NCBI RefSeq assembly: GCF_003336805.1
Contig: NZ_QFWJ01000003.1
Span: 372,001 to 436,000 of the forward strand
DNA: 64,000 nt
From: Marinospirillum perlucidum
GTDB lineage: Bacteria > Pseudomonadota > Gammaproteobacteria > Pseudomonadales > Halomonadaceae
Direction of reading: 5' to 3'
Below are positions 29,462 to 38,729 of the stretch, one piece after another. Numbering within the stretch: the first letter of the stretch is position 1; each line of letters opens with the position of its first letter. The notes beneath the pieces were generated by a model that did no database searches, was not told where the DNA came from, and worked only from the letters and a program-made list of their open reading frames with translations. The translations under genes were made by a program, and so were the position numbers.

Positions 29462-29995
29462 TCAGTCGAAAACAGCCTGGCGAATCTGCTCCGGGGTAAA
29501 GCCTCGGGATGCCAGAAAACGCTGCATTTTAGCGGCTTCTCGGGCATCGGCCGGGGGCGCTTCGCCAAAGCGTTTGCTGCGTACGCGCCAGGCTTGCTCT
29601 TCCCACAAGGGGGCCAGCCAGTCGAGGAGGGGGCGGGTGATCTCGGTGGCCAGTTGGTGTTGCTGGTATGCCTGCTGCAGAGCCAGTAAGCCCTTGCCTT
29701 TGCGTAGATACTGGCGTGTCAGGTTGTCCGCAAAACGCTGATCACTCAATAGATTATTGGCTTCCAGCTTGTCCAACAGGGTTTCCACTTCGGCTTCTTG
29801 TTGTGCCCTGGACATTTCAGCCGGTGCACTCGGTAGGCGATGGCGGGTGGGGGAGTTGGGTGGAGTCAGGAGTTTGTCGCCTAATTCCTTGCGACTGTGT
29901 TCGCGTCGGGCGAGTAGGCGAAAGGCTCTTTCGCGCAGGCTTTTCAGCCAGACCTCCAGGTCGGGGTCTGGCTGAGGCAGAGCTGATTCGGACAT
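29462..29995 (-). CDS. recX: Regulatory protein RecX
   Basis: RecX binds RecA filaments and limits recombinase activity. This 177-residue protein contains three-helix repeats typical of the family (AFRLLARREHSRKELGDKL, LLSDQRFADNLTRQYLRKGKG, and the C-terminal GFTPEQIRQAVF). It lies 14 bases after recA. The ATG at 29995 is preferred by protein length; a TTG overlapping the recA stop (30013) would add six residues. Neither has a strong ribosome site, so translational coupling to recA is likely. A Pro-rich insert near residues 45-60 is unusual. Confidence 0.93.
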   Translation of the reverse strand: MSESALPQPDPDLEVWLKSLRERAFRLLARREHSRKELGDKLLTPPNSPTRHRLPSAPAEMSRAQQEAEVETLLDKLEANNLLSDQRFADNLTRQYLRKGKGLLALQQAYQQHQLATEITRPLLDWLAPLWEEQAWRVRSKRFGEAPPADAREAAKMQRFLASRGFTPEQIRQAVFD

Positions 29996-30009
29996 GCTGC
30001 CGGTCAGGA

Positions 30010-31071
30010 TCAATCGTCCAGAGGTGGCAGTTCATCCGCTGCGGCTTCTTCCTTGCTTTCGGCAGCCTTGGGTTCCACCTGGGTCAGCAGCTGCTCGCGG
30101 ATACCGTTTTCGATTTCTTCCATGATGGCGGGGTTGTCTTCCAGGTATTGCGCAGCATTGGCCTTGCCCTGGCCGATCTTGGTGCCCTGGTAGCTGTACC
30201 AGGCACCGGCTTTTTCCACCAGCTTGCATTGCACACCCAGATCGATGACTTCACCGGCGTGGTAGATGCCCTTGCCGTAGAGAATCTGGAATTCAGCCTG
30301 TTTGAAAGGTGGAGAAACCTTGTTCTTGACGACTTTAACGCGGGTTTCATTACCCGTGACTTCATCGCCCTGTTTGACGGCACCGATGCGGCGGATGTCC
30401 AGGCGAACCGAGGAATAGAACTTCAGGGCGTTACCACCGGTGGTTGTTTCGGGGCTACCGAACATGACACCGATTTTCATGCGAATCTGGTTGATAAAGA
30501 CGACCAGACAGTTGGCATTCTTGATGTTGCCGGTAATCTTGCGCAAAGCCTGGGACATCAGGCGGGCCTGGAGGCCAACGTGGGAATCACCCATTTCGCC
30601 TTCGATTTCGGCCTTGGGCGTCAAAGCTGCGACCGAGTCGACAATCAGGACATCCACCGCGCCGGAGCGAACCAGCGAGTCGGTGATTTCCAGAGCCTGC
30701 TCGCCATTGTCCGGCTGGGAAACCAGCAGATCATCGATGTTGACGCCCAGTTTTTCGGCATAAACAGGGTCCAGAGCGTGCTCGGCATCAATAAAAGCAC
30801 AGGTTTTTCCCTGCTTCTGAGCCTGGGCGATGACCGACAGGGTCAGGGTGGTTTTACCCGAGGATTCCGGCCCGTAGATTTCGACGACACGGCCATAGGG
30901 CAGGCCGCCGATGCCCAGGGCAATATCCAGCCCCAGGGAGCCGGTGGAAACGGAAGGCAGGGCTACACGGGGCTGATCACCCATGCGCATGACAGCGCCC
31001 TTGCCGAATTGTTTTTCAATCTGGCCCAAAGCGGCATTCAGTGCTTTTTGGCGGTTTTCATCAATTGCCAT
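30010..31071 (-). CDS. recA: Recombinase RecA
   Basis: RecA forms filaments on single-stranded DNA, carries out strand exchange and triggers LexA self-cleavage. The 353-residue protein has Walker [10 protein letters not shown] at residues 67-75, Walker B-region LIVDSVAAL, the L1/L2 loops (e.g. [21 protein letters not shown]) and an acidic tail. The start at 31071 gives the usual [12 protein letters not shown]-terminus with AAGGA nine bases upstream. A LexA box lies 57 bases before the start codon, and recX follows at once. Confidence 0.98.
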   Translation of the reverse strand: MAIDENRQKALNAALGQIEKQFGKGAVMRMGDQPRVALPSVSTGSLGLDIALGIGGLPYGRVVEIYGPESSGKTTLTLSVIAQAQKQGKTCAFIDAEHALDPVYAEKLGVNIDDLLVSQPDNGEQALEITDSLVRSGAVDVLIVDSVAALTPKAEIEGEMGDSHVGLQARLMSQALRKITGNIKNANCLVVFINQIRMKIGVMFGSPETTTGGNALKFYSSVRLDIRRIGAVKQGDEVTGNETRVKVVKNKVSPPFKQAEFQILYGKGIYHAGEVIDLGVQCKLVEKAGAWYSYQGTKIGQGKANAAQYLEDNPAIMEEIENGIREQLLTQVEPKAAESKEEAAADELPPLDD

Positions 31072-31127
31072 GAGTGAAGATCCTTGCAAAGTGTTGGTGT
31101 ATTCGATTGACCGAGATTCTATAAAAA

Positions 31128-31147
31128 TACTGTATAGGTTGCCAGTA
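31128..31147 (-). promoter_or_regulatory. LexA (SOS) box of recA
   Basis: TACTGTATAGGTTGCCAGTA has the CTG-N10-CAG core of gammaproteobacterial SOS boxes with symmetric TA flanks. It lies upstream of recA, partly over the probable -35/-10 region (TATAGA on the minus strand just below it), where LexA would repress. Confidence 0.85.
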
Positions 31148-31264
31148 AAAAATGCAAAGCGGCCTGAACGACAAGGCCTCCACGAGAGCAGGTTTAGCCA
31201 GTTTTCTGCTTCTAGAAGTTTGATTGCAATGAAGAAATTTTATTGCAGGCTGCTAGGGGAGGTT

Positions 31265-31759
31265 TTACCCCGCTGCAGCTTTTTCCAGGTGATTTTTTAG
31301 CAGCTGAAGGGCTTGGTCAATACTGGCTTCGCGGATCGCGCGCCGGTCGCCGGGAAAATGGCATTTCAGCGCTTGCTGCAGGTTGGCTGACCCCCAGGCA
31401 ATCCAGACAGTGCCTACGGGCTTTTCAGGCGTTCCACCGCCGGGACCAGCAACTCCGCTGGTGGCCAGGGCAAAGTCGGCACCAGTGCGTAGGCAGGCTC
31501 CGGCAACCATCTCCTTGACCACAGCCTCACTGACAGCTCCCCCGGTAGCCAGGCTGGCTGGCTGCACGCCCAGAAGCTTTTCCTTGCTGGTATTGGAATA
31601 GGTGACCAGTCCCGCTGTAAACCAGGAGGAACTGCCTGCCACTTCTGTCATTGCCTTGGCTATTCCGCCGCCGGTGCAGGATTCGGCCGTAGCCAGCATC
31701 CAACCCTGTGAAGTGCAGATTTCAGCCAGGGATTCAAGCTGTGTCAGCCGTGTTGTCAT
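31265..31759 (-). CDS. pncC: Nicotinamide-nucleotide amidase (CinA C-terminal family)
   Basis: PncC deamidates NMN to nicotinate mononucleotide in NAD recycling. This 164-residue protein has the family blocks LATAESCTGGGIAKAMTEVAGSS, GLVTYSN, AVSEAVVKEMVAGA and TSGVAGPGGGTPEKPVGTVWIAW. The start at 31759 is set by TGGAG seven bases upstream and family length; it lies 26 bases inside the 3' end of the AraC-type gene. It is upstream of recA, as in many gammaproteobacteria. Confidence 0.95.
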   Translation of the reverse strand: MTTRLTQLESLAEICTSQGWMLATAESCTGGGIAKAMTEVAGSSSWFTAGLVTYSNTSKEKLLGVQPASLATGGAVSEAVVKEMVAGACLRTGADFALATSGVAGPGGGTPEKPVGTVWIAWGSANLQQALKCHFPGDRRAIREASIDQALQLLKNHLEKAAAG

Positions 31760-32588
31760 GAGCGATCTCCAGTTGTTGCCTGCTTTGTTGATGAGCAAAA
31801 AAACGTCCCGGTGTTTGCCCCAGTTGTTCGCGAAAGGCAGCAATAAAGGCAGACTGGCTGGCATAGCCAGCATTGAGTGCAATATCGGTAATTCTCTGCC
31901 CCTGCTGCAAACCGGGCAGTGCAGAAAGGATACGACAACGTTGTCGCCATTGGCGAAAACTCATTCCGGTTTCCCGGTAAAAAAGGCGGGTCAGGGTCTT
32001 GCCGGTTACACCGATTTGCTGGCCAAAGGCATCCAGCCCCTGTTGTAGTGAGGGTTCCTGCTGAAGCTGTTGGCAAAGCCGTAACAAACGTCTATCCCTG
32101 GGCCAGGGTAAAACCAACGGTAAGCCTGGGGCCAGAGCCAATTGGTCGAGCAGTACTTGGGTCAAACGGCCTTGGGCACTGTTTTGGTCATAGTCGACCG
32201 GTAACAAACTGAAGGCCTGGATTAGTTCCCTGAGCAGTGGGCTGATCTGGATCACCAGGCAGCGATCGGCAGCCAGGGGCAGCCAGTTGCGACTGATATA
32301 GAGGCTGCGAATCTCCGGTTGTCCCGAAGGCAGGACTGCATGTTCCTGGTCCGGTGGAATCCAGACCGCCTGACCGGGTGGAGCCAGATAGCGGGCCGTG
32401 GGCGTTTCTACCTGTAACAGGCCGCTCAGGGTATGGGAAAGCTGCCCCCAGGTGTGTTGATGAGGTTCGCTGATGGCACGATTGGGTAGGGTATCCCGGT
32501 GACCGTAAACAGGGCGGGGCAACTCCCGGAGGTTTGCCATTTCTTCCAGGCTGGCGGTTGGGGTTATCTTGTCCGTTTGCCGATACAT
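31734..32588 (-). CDS. AraC family transcriptional regulator with cupin domain
   Basis: A 284-residue regulator with an N-terminal cupin-type sensor (HQHTWGQLSHTLSGLLQVETP) and a C-terminal double helix-turn-helix (IGVTGKTLTRLFYRETGMSFRQWRQRCRI, then ITDIALNAGYASQSAFIAAFREQLGQTPGRF). This layout resembles NimR/YdeO-like regulators. It is divergent from a BASS-type exporter gene 85 bases away, so it probably controls that transporter. Its 3' end overlaps pncC. The ligand is unknown. Confidence 0.92.
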   Translation of the reverse strand: MYRQTDKITPTASLEEMANLRELPRPVYGHRDTLPNRAISEPHQHTWGQLSHTLSGLLQVETPTARYLAPPGQAVWIPPDQEHAVLPSGQPEIRSLYISRNWLPLAADRCLVIQISPLLRELIQAFSLLPVDYDQNSAQGRLTQVLLDQLALAPGLPLVLPWPRDRRLLRLCQQLQQEPSLQQGLDAFGQQIGVTGKTLTRLFYRETGMSFRQWRQRCRILSALPGLQQGQRITDIALNAGYASQSAFIAAFREQLGQTPGRFFAHQQSRQQLEIAHDNTADTA

Positions 32589-32673
32589 ATTGCTCTTCTG
32601 TCGTTAAACGCGATTCAGTCGTCAGTTTATCCTTGCCGTTCAATGATCACGAGTTCTTTTTTTAAGGATAAGC

Positions 32674-33666
32674 ATGCTCAAGCTACTTCGTTCACTGCTG
32701 GACACCTACACCCTGCTCCTCTTTGCCATGATATTACTGGCCAGTCTCTGGCCGGCCGAAGGCCAGGGGGAGGTCATCATGACCTGGATAACACGTCTGG
32801 CCATTGCTCTCTTGTTTTTTCTGCATGGAGCCCGGCTATCGCGCCAGGCCATACTGGGGGGGCTGATGCATTGGCGACTGCATCTGTTGGTCTTTGCCTT
32901 TACCTTTATCGGTTTTCCCCTGCTGGGACTGATTTTCTGGCCGGTCTATGAGCCTCTGCTGGGAGAAACCCTGGCTTTGGGGGTACTTTATTTGTGCGTC
33001 TTGCCCGGTACCGTGCAATCCGCCATCGCCTTTACCGCTCTGGCGCGGGGCAATCTGGCTGCGGCCGTCTGCAATGCTTCGGCCTCTAGCTTGATCGGTA
33101 TTCTGGTGACGCCCCTGTTGGTTTGGTTACTGCTGGATCTGGATACTTCCTCAGCGCGTTTTTCCTTTCTGGATACCCTGGCAGGGATCAGTCTGCAGCT
33201 GCTGCTGCCCTTTATTAGTGGCCACCTCTTGCGCCCCTGGATCGGCAGTTGGATCGAAAAGAATCGCAGTTGGTTGGGGCGAGTGGACCAGACTTCGATT
33301 TTGCTGGTGGTCTATACCGCCTTCAGTGCTTCGGTGGTGGCCGGGCTTTGGCAAACCGTCGCCCTGGAGCGCTTGCTCTGGTTGACGCTTTTTTGTTCGC
33401 TGTTGTTGGCGCTGGTGCTGGGTTTGACCACCTGGTTGGCCAGGCGTTTGGGGTTTAATCGCGAGGATGAGATAACGATCGTTTTCTGTGCATCGAAAAA
33501 AAGCATGGCGACGGGTGTGCCCCTGGCCCAGTTGCTTTTTTCAGCCAGCTTGCTGGGGCCAATGCTTCTGCCCTTGATGATTTTTCATCAAATACAGCTG
33601 GTGGTTTGTGCCCGGCTGGCACAGGTTTACCGGAGCCGGGCAGAAACCGATGAAAGTGGGGGGTGA
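32674..33666 (+). CDS. BASS family (bile acid:sodium symporter-like) transporter
   Basis: A 330-residue membrane protein with about 10 helices of the BASS/SBF-like group, close to E. coli YfeH. Family segments are visible: LPGTVQSAIAFTALARGNLAAAVCNASASSLIGI in the crossover helix region and EITIVFCASKKSMATGVPLA near the C-terminus. AAGGATAAGC precedes the ATG. It lies across a short intergenic region from an AraC-type regulator that probably controls it. Substrate unknown; homologues move organic anions. Confidence 0.88.
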   Translation: MLKLLRSLLDTYTLLLFAMILLASLWPAEGQGEVIMTWITRLAIALLFFLHGARLSRQAILGGLMHWRLHLLVFAFTFIGFPLLGLIFWPVYEPLLGETLALGVLYLCVLPGTVQSAIAFTALARGNLAAAVCNASASSLIGILVTPLLVWLLLDLDTSSARFSFLDTLAGISLQLLLPFISGHLLRPWIGSWIEKNRSWLGRVDQTSILLVVYTAFSASVVAGLWQTVALERLLWLTLFCSLLLALVLGLTTWLARRLGFNREDEITIVFCASKKSMATGVPLAQLLFSASLLGPMLLPLMIFHQIQLVVCARLAQVYRSRAETDESGG

Positions 33667-33673
33667 GCAGTGA

Positions 33674-33829
33674 TCAGGAGGCCACCCAATGCTTGATAAC
33701 ACTGAGATGGTTGCCCAGCTCCAAAGAGGAAATCATCCACTGCAAGGAATCCTTGCAGTCACCATGCAGGGTGATTTCTTTCTGCGACTGGGAATCGGCA
33801 AACTGAACGAGAAAGTGAAAAGTGAACAT
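33674..33829 (-). CDS. Small hypothetical protein, 51 residues
   Basis: Minus-strand ORF of 51 codons plus stop, read as MFTFHFLVQFADSQSQKEIT followed by LHGDCKDSLQWMISSLELGN and HLSVIKHWVAS. AAGGA stands about nine bases before the ATG. The amino-acid pattern (alternating hydrophobic strand at the N-terminus, then two amphipathic helices) is like a real small protein rather than chance. It lies seven bases after the BASS gene's stop, convergent with it. Too short for routine ORF calling. No family recognised. Confidence 0.6.
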   Translation of the reverse strand: MFTFHFLVQFADSQSQKEITLHGDCKDSLQWMISSLELGNHLSVIKHWVAS

Positions 33830-34294
33830 GGTTAAGCTTCCTTATTTATAAACCTTTGTGTCTTTGTGGTTTGGATCTTAGCAGCCCTACTTCTTTTGGG
33901 GTTTATACTTGCGTTTAAAATACATTGTTTATTGTAATTGGACGGCTTGTAGGGTTAGTCACAAAACACTCGTTTTTGTAGGTAAAAAGACAAAAAAACA
34001 ATCACTTATGAAAAAGAGGGTTGAAAATACAGGTTACAAAAGATTAAGAAAGTCTAAACAAGTTTGCACTTAGCTTGCCTTCTGCGGTGGGGAGAGCCGA
34101 TGCTAAAGCTTGTTAAAGTGAAGGCGCACGAGGAATGTGAGCGGGTATTTTCCTGCTTGCTTCTCTGGCCTACAAACAGGGAAAATGAGTCCTCAATTTT
34201 TTGCCCTCTGCCGGTCACTGCTTGTTACTGCTTTCAAGCCAGAGATCTAGACCGGGATTTGCCATTCAAGAAATCAACTTAGAGTTACTTGCTG
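33830..34294. other. 465-bp intergenic region upstream of mutS
   Basis: AT-rich, with poly-A/T tracts in the first 200 bases. It must contain the promoters of the small minus-strand ORF and of mutS. A 72-codon plus-strand frame starting with TTG at 34064 is weakly supported (Cys-rich, no ribosome site). No tRNA, repeat or clear small RNA structure was seen. Confidence 0.5.
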
Positions 34295-36883
34295 ATGCCG
34301 CAGGACGATTTTTCCAAGCACACCCCCATGATGCGCCAATACCTGAAGATCAAGCAGGAGTATTCCAAGACGCTGCTTTTCTATCGCATGGGGGATTTTT
34401 ATGAACTCTTTTATGAGGATGCACGCGAAGCCGCACGGCTTCTGGATATCACCCTGACGCAAAGAGGGCAGTCGGGTGGGCAACCCATTCCCATGGCGGG
34501 CATTCCTTATCACTCGGCTGAAGGTTATCTGGCCCGCCTGGTCAAAGCCGGTTTGTCCGTTGCCATTTGTGAACAGCTGGGGGACCCGGGCACCAGCAAG
34601 GGACCGGTCGAGCGTCAGGTGGTAAGAATCGTCACCCCCGGTACTCTGACTGATGAAGCCCTGTTGGACGAGCGACGCGAAAACCTCTTGGTGGCCTTTT
34701 ATCAACAAGGCGAACGTCTGGGTTGGGCCAGCCTGGATTTGGCCAGTGGTCGCTTTGTTGTCAGTGAAACCCGCGATGAGAAGGAGCTGGAAACCGCCCT
34801 GGCCCGTCTGGCTCCTTCCGAGCTGCTCTGGGATGAAATGGCCGAGGTTCCTACGGCCTGGCAGGATTTTCGCGGGTTGCGACGTCTGCCACCCTGGCAG
34901 TTTGATCGCGAAACGGCCGAGCGTAAGTTGTGCGAACAGTTTGGTGTTCAGGATCTACGCGGTTTTGGTTGTCAGGAATTGGATGCGGCCATCGCTGCAG
35001 CCGGGGCTCTTTTGGAGTATGCCCGGGAAACCCAGAAGTCTGCGCTGCCTCACTTGCGTTCCCTGGTGGTAGAGGATGAAAAAGAAGCCATCCTGATCGA
35101 TGCCGCCAGTCGTCGAAACCTGGAATTGGACACCAATCTGGGCGGGGGGAGTGAACACACCCTCTTGTCCGTTTTGGATGCCACAGCCACGCCTATGGGG
35201 TCTCGCCTGTTGCGTCGCTGGCTACATCGCCCCTTGAGAGATCAACGGGTGTTACAAGCCCGCCAGGAAGCGCTGCAGGAATTGCAACAGGAAAGCCTGG
35301 AGCTGGATCTGGCCGAACGCCTGAAAGCCATCGGTGACCTGGAGCGCATCCTTTCGCGTGTCGCCTTGCGCTCGGCTCGTCCCCGAGATTTGGCGCGCCT
35401 GCGGGATGCTTTGCTGGCACTGCCTGACTTGAAAAAGGTATTAACCCCTCTGCAGGCTCCACTTCTGCAAGCACTCAATCAGCAGCTAAAAACCTTGCCG
35501 GAATTGGCGCAAAACCTGGACCAGGCGATTATCGACAACCCGCCGGTGGTTTTGAGAGACGGTGGCGTCATAGCGGCGGGCTATGATGAAGAGCTGGATG
35601 AACTGCGCTCTCTGAGAGAAAACGCAGGTGGCTATCTGCTGGAATTGGAAACCCGAGAAAAAGAGCGCACCGGTCTTTCCACCCTGAAGGTCGGGTACAA
35701 CCGTGTCCATGGTTATTACATCGAGATTAGCCGGGCTCAATCCGATCAAGCCCCGGTGGAGTACCAGCGTCGCCAGACCCTAAAAAATGCTGAGCGCTTT
35801 ATCACCCCGGAACTGAAAGTCTTTGAAGACAAGGCTCTCTCCAGCCAAAGCCGGGCCCTGAGTCGTGAAAAGCAGCTTTATGAAGACTTGCTAGATCGCC
35901 TCAATGAAGCCCTGGCCGATCTGCAAAGCAATGCTTCGGCCTTGTCGCAGCTGGATGTGCTCCAGAACCTGGCAGAAAGAGCCATGAGTCAGAACTGGTG
36001 CCTGCCGGTCTTGAGCGAGGATGAAGGTCTGCAGATCACTGAAGGTCGCCATCCGGTGGTGGAACAGGTGGTTACTGACCCCTTTGTTGCCAATGACCTG
36101 AATTTTGATCCACAAACCCGCATGCTGGTCATTACCGGCCCCAATATGGGGGGTAAATCCACCTATATGCGCCAAATTGCCCTGATTACCCTACTGGCTT
36201 ACATCGGCTCGGGGGTTCCGGCCAGTGAGGCCCGTCTGGGTCCCGTGGATCGCATCTTTACCCGCATCGGGGCCTCCGATGATCTGGCCTCCGGCCGTTC
36301 CACTTTTATGGTGGAGATGACGGAAACCGCCAATATTCTGCATAACGCCACCCGCCAGAGTCTGGTACTCATGGATGAAGTCGGACGGGGCACCTCCACC
36401 TTTGACGGTCTTTCCCTGGCCTGGGCCAGTGCTGAACAGCTGGCGGAACTGGGCGCCTGGACCCTGTTTGCTACCCACTACTTTGAGTTGACCAGCCTGG
36501 CCGAGGATCTGGAAACGGTAGCCAATGTGCACCTATCCGCCAGTGAATATGACCAACGCCTGATTTTTATGCATAAGGTGGAGCCGGGGCCAGCCAGTCA
36601 GAGTTATGGCCTCCAGGTTGCGCGTCTGGCGGGCGTGCCGGAAACCGTCATCCAGCGCGCTCGGGAAAGACTGACTCAACTGGAAAAGCAGGAAGTCCAA
36701 GGCCAGCAGCAGGTGGTGAGTGAGCGAGCCCAGACCGATGAGGCTTCACCCTGGCAACCGGATATGTTTGCCAGTCAGCCACATCCCGTCATTGAGGAGT
36801 TGGAAAAGTTGGCACCGGATGATTTGACCCCGCGTCAGGCATTGGAGTGGATTTACCGACTACAGGAAAAACTCCAGGGCTGA
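34295..36883 (+). CDS. mutS: DNA mismatch repair protein MutS
   Basis: MutS recognises mispairs and, with MutL, starts repair. The 862-residue protein is full length: mismatch-binding domain with [14 protein letters not shown] and [15 protein letters not shown] (the Phe-x-Glu is present), connector, core/lever and clamp domains, and the ATPase with GPNMGGKST near residues 615-623, [12 protein letters not shown] and TLFATHY. The C-terminal tail with helix-turn-helix ([19 protein letters not shown]) is present. The start at 34295 matches family N-termini; the ribosome site is poor. fdxA follows, as is common. Confidence 0.97.
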   Translation: MPQDDFSKHTPMMRQYLKIKQEYSKTLLFYRMGDFYELFYEDAREAARLLDITLTQRGQSGGQPIPMAGIPYHSAEGYLARLVKAGLSVAICEQLGDPGTSKGPVERQVVRIVTPGTLTDEALLDERRENLLVAFYQQGERLGWASLDLASGRFVVSETRDEKELETALARLAPSELLWDEMAEVPTAWQDFRGLRRLPPWQFDRETAERKLCEQFGVQDLRGFGCQELDAAIAAAGALLEYARETQKSALPHLRSLVVEDEKEAILIDAASRRNLELDTNLGGGSEHTLLSVLDATATPMGSRLLRRWLHRPLRDQRVLQARQEALQELQQESLELDLAERLKAIGDLERILSRVALRSARPRDLARLRDALLALPDLKKVLTPLQAPLLQALNQQLKTLPELAQNLDQAIIDNPPVVLRDGGVIAAGYDEELDELRSLRENAGGYLLELETREKERTGLSTLKVGYNRVHGYYIEISRAQSDQAPVEYQRRQTLKNAERFITPELKVFEDKALSSQSRALSREKQLYEDLLDRLNEALADLQSNASALSQLDVLQNLAERAMSQNWCLPVLSEDEGLQITEGRHPVVEQVVTDPFVANDLNFDPQTRMLVITGPNMGGKSTYMRQIALITLLAYIGSGVPASEARLGPVDRIFTRIGASDDLASGRSTFMVEMTETANILHNATRQSLVLMDEVGRGTSTFDGLSLAWASAEQLAELGAWTLFATHYFELTSLAEDLETVANVHLSASEYDQRLIFMHKVEPGPASQSYGLQVARLAGVPETVIQRARERLTQLEKQEVQGQQQVVSERAQTDEASPWQPDMFASQPHPVIEELEKLAPDDLTPRQALEWIYRLQEKLQG

Positions 36884-36998
36884 AAAAACACCCCCGGACG
36901 TCTAGAATGCATCCTTAAAGTGAAAAACTGCCTCCCTTGTCGTATCCCTTGATACTTCGCTAGGGTGGCTGTCCAAAAAAGAATTGCTGGAGGTTGAA

Positions 36999-37322
36999 GT
37001 GGCCTTTGTCGTAACCGAGAACTGTATTCGTTGCAAATACACTGATTGTGTTGAAGTCTGTCCTGTTGACTGTTTTTACGAGGGGCCCAACTTTCTGGTC
37101 ATCCACCCGGATGAATGCATCGACTGTGCGCTTTGTGAGCCGGAATGTCCGGCAGAAGCCATTTTTTCTGAAGATGAATTGCCCTCAGGGCAGGAAAACT
37201 TCATCCAGCTCAATGCCGAGCTGGCCGAAGTCTGGCCCAATATCTCTGAACAGAAGGACCCTCTGCCGGATGCCGCAGAGTGGGACGGTCAAGAAGATAA
37301 GCTTCAATATCTTGAGAAATAA
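36999..37322 (+). CDS. fdxA: Seven-iron ferredoxin FdxA
   Basis: A 107-residue 7Fe ferredoxin (one [3Fe-4S] and one [4Fe-4S] cluster), close to Azotobacter FdI. Cysteines are in the order [18 protein letters not shown] (about residues 8-25) and [13 protein letters not shown] (about 40-51). GTG at 36999 is the start: CTGGAGG lies five bases before, and the protein then begins AFVVTENC as in homologues. It follows mutS by 115 bases and precedes the HIT gene by nine. Confidence 0.95.
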   Translation: MAFVVTENCIRCKYTDCVEVCPVDCFYEGPNFLVIHPDECIDCALCEPECPAEAIFSEDELPSGQENFIQLNAELAEVWPNISEQKDPLPDAAEWDGQEDKLQYLEK

Positions 37323-37331
37323 GGAAAAACC

Positions 37332-37676
37332 ATGCAAGACTGCCTTTTTTGCAAAATCATTAACCGGGAAATTCCGGCCAAGATTGCCTATGAGGATGAA
37401 GAGCTGCTGGCTTTTCACGATATTGATCCCCAGGCACCGACTCACCTGCTGATTATTCCCAAACGCCATATCACCACCCTCAATGATCTGAATGAAGAGG
37501 ATGCCGCTCTGGTGGGCCGCTTGCAGATTACCGCGGCCCGTCTGGCCAAGGAAATGGGTTTTGCCGAAGACGGCTACCGGGTGGTGATGAACTGCAATGA
37601 ACATGGCGGGCAGACCGTCTGGCACATTCACATGCACCTGCTGGCCGGTCGCGCCCTGACCTGGCCACCCGGCTGA
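37332..37676 (+). CDS. HIT family purine nucleotide phosphoramidase (HinT-like)
   Basis: A 114-residue HIT protein. CLFCKIINREIPAKIAYEDEELLAFHDI and the histidine triad WHIHMHLLAG near the C-terminus are characteristic of HinT, which hydrolyses nucleoside phosphoramidates such as AMP-lysine. AAGGA precedes the ATG. It is nine bases after fdxA, so probably co-transcribed. The cellular role is poorly defined. Confidence 0.92.
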   Translation: MQDCLFCKIINREIPAKIAYEDEELLAFHDIDPQAPTHLLIIPKRHITTLNDLNEEDAALVGRLQITAARLAKEMGFAEDGYRVVMNCNEHGGQTVWHIHMHLLAGRALTWPPG

Positions 37677-37751
37677 CACAGCTTTGCAACCTAAGGGTGA
37701 CAGCCTGTCGCAGACACTTTTTTCACGCACCCCATCTAAGGAAAGCGCACC

Positions 37752-38726
37752 ATGAATGACGAGATTAAAAAAGTATTGGCTCCCCATGCTTTGGAAGTCA
37801 AAGATGTTAAGCACTATCAGCTGGAAAAAATTCTGCAACAGGCCAAGGATGCGCCACCGGTTCCCACCGGTGTTGTCCACCCGGTTGATTTTAATAGCCT
37901 GGAAGGGGCGCTGGAAGCTGCAGAAGCTGGCATCATCAAGCCCTTTTTTGTCGGCCCTGAATCCAAAATCCGTCAGGTGGCCAAGGATAATGGTCTGGAT
38001 CTGAAGGACTACCCCATTATCAATACCGAACACAGCCACGAGGCGGCAGAAAAGGCCGTTTATCTGGCCAAGTGTGGTGAAGTCCATGCCCTGATGAAAG
38101 GCAAGCTGGGGACTTCCGAATTGCTGGGTGCTGTTGTGGCCCGTGATGGCGGCCTGCGTACCGATCGCCGTCTTTCCCACGTTTTTGCCATGGATGTGCC
38201 CAGCTACCACAAGACCCTGTTTATCTCAGATGCGGCTATCAACATTGCCCCCAATCTGATGGAAAAAAGGGACATTCTGCAAAATGCCATCGATTGCGCC
38301 CATGCTCTGGGTGTGGATCTGCCCAAGGCCGCCATCCTCTCGGCAGTGGAAAAAGTGAAGCCCAATATCCAATCCACGCTGGATGCAGCAGCCCTGTGCA
38401 AGATGCTGGACCGCAAACAGGTCACCGGTGCTATCGTTGATGGTCCTCTGGCTTTTGATAATGCCATCTCCAGCGAAGCCGCCAAGGACAAGGGCATAGA
38501 ATCACCCGTTCCCGGTGATGTCGATATTCTCATGGCGCCGGATCTGGAATCCGCCAATATGTTTGCCAAGCAGCTGCAATACCTGGCCAATGCCAAGGCT
38601 GCCGGGATCGTCATGGGGGCCCGCGTGCCTATCATCCTCACCAGTCGCGCTGCCAAGCCACTGGAACGCCTTTCTTCCTGTGCTGTAGCGGTGATGGTGG
38701 CACGTAAACTGGGACGCCTGGAGTAA
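37752..38726 (+). CDS. Phosphate acyltransferase (Pta/Ptb family)
   Basis: A 324-residue short phosphotransacylase of the phosphate acetyl/butyryltransferase family, without the N-terminal regulatory domains of long Pta. Family segments include LMKGKLGTSELLGAVV, DGPLAFDNAISSEAA, and VPIILTSRAAKPLERLSSCAVAV. It converts acyl-CoA and phosphate to acyl phosphate. ackA starts three bases after its stop, which makes acetyl-CoA the likely substrate, although butyryl-CoA cannot be excluded. Confidence 0.92.
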   Translation: MNDEIKKVLAPHALEVKDVKHYQLEKILQQAKDAPPVPTGVVHPVDFNSLEGALEAAEAGIIKPFFVGPESKIRQVAKDNGLDLKDYPIINTEHSHEAAEKAVYLAKCGEVHALMKGKLGTSELLGAVVARDGGLRTDRRLSHVFAMDVPSYHKTLFISDAAINIAPNLMEKRDILQNAIDCAHALGVDLPKAAILSAVEKVKPNIQSTLDAAALCKMLDRKQVTGAIVDGPLAFDNAISSEAAKDKGIESPVPGDVDILMAPDLESANMFAKQLQYLANAKAAGIVMGARVPIILTSRAAKPLERLSSCAVAVMVARKLGRLE

Positions 38727-38729
38727 GCT

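Noticed and set aside
29668..31077. 469-codon plus-strand open frame across recX/recA
   Set aside because: Antisense shadow of recA and recX, which have clear domains, start sites and conserved order; the frame has no family features.
34064..34282. 72-codon plus-strand frame upstream of mutS
   Set aside because: TTG start, no ribosome site, Cys-rich without pattern; kept only as a note in the intergenic entry.
37185..38210. 341-codon minus-strand frame across fdxA, the HIT gene and the acyltransferase
   Set aside because: Spans three real genes on the other strand and has no recognised features.
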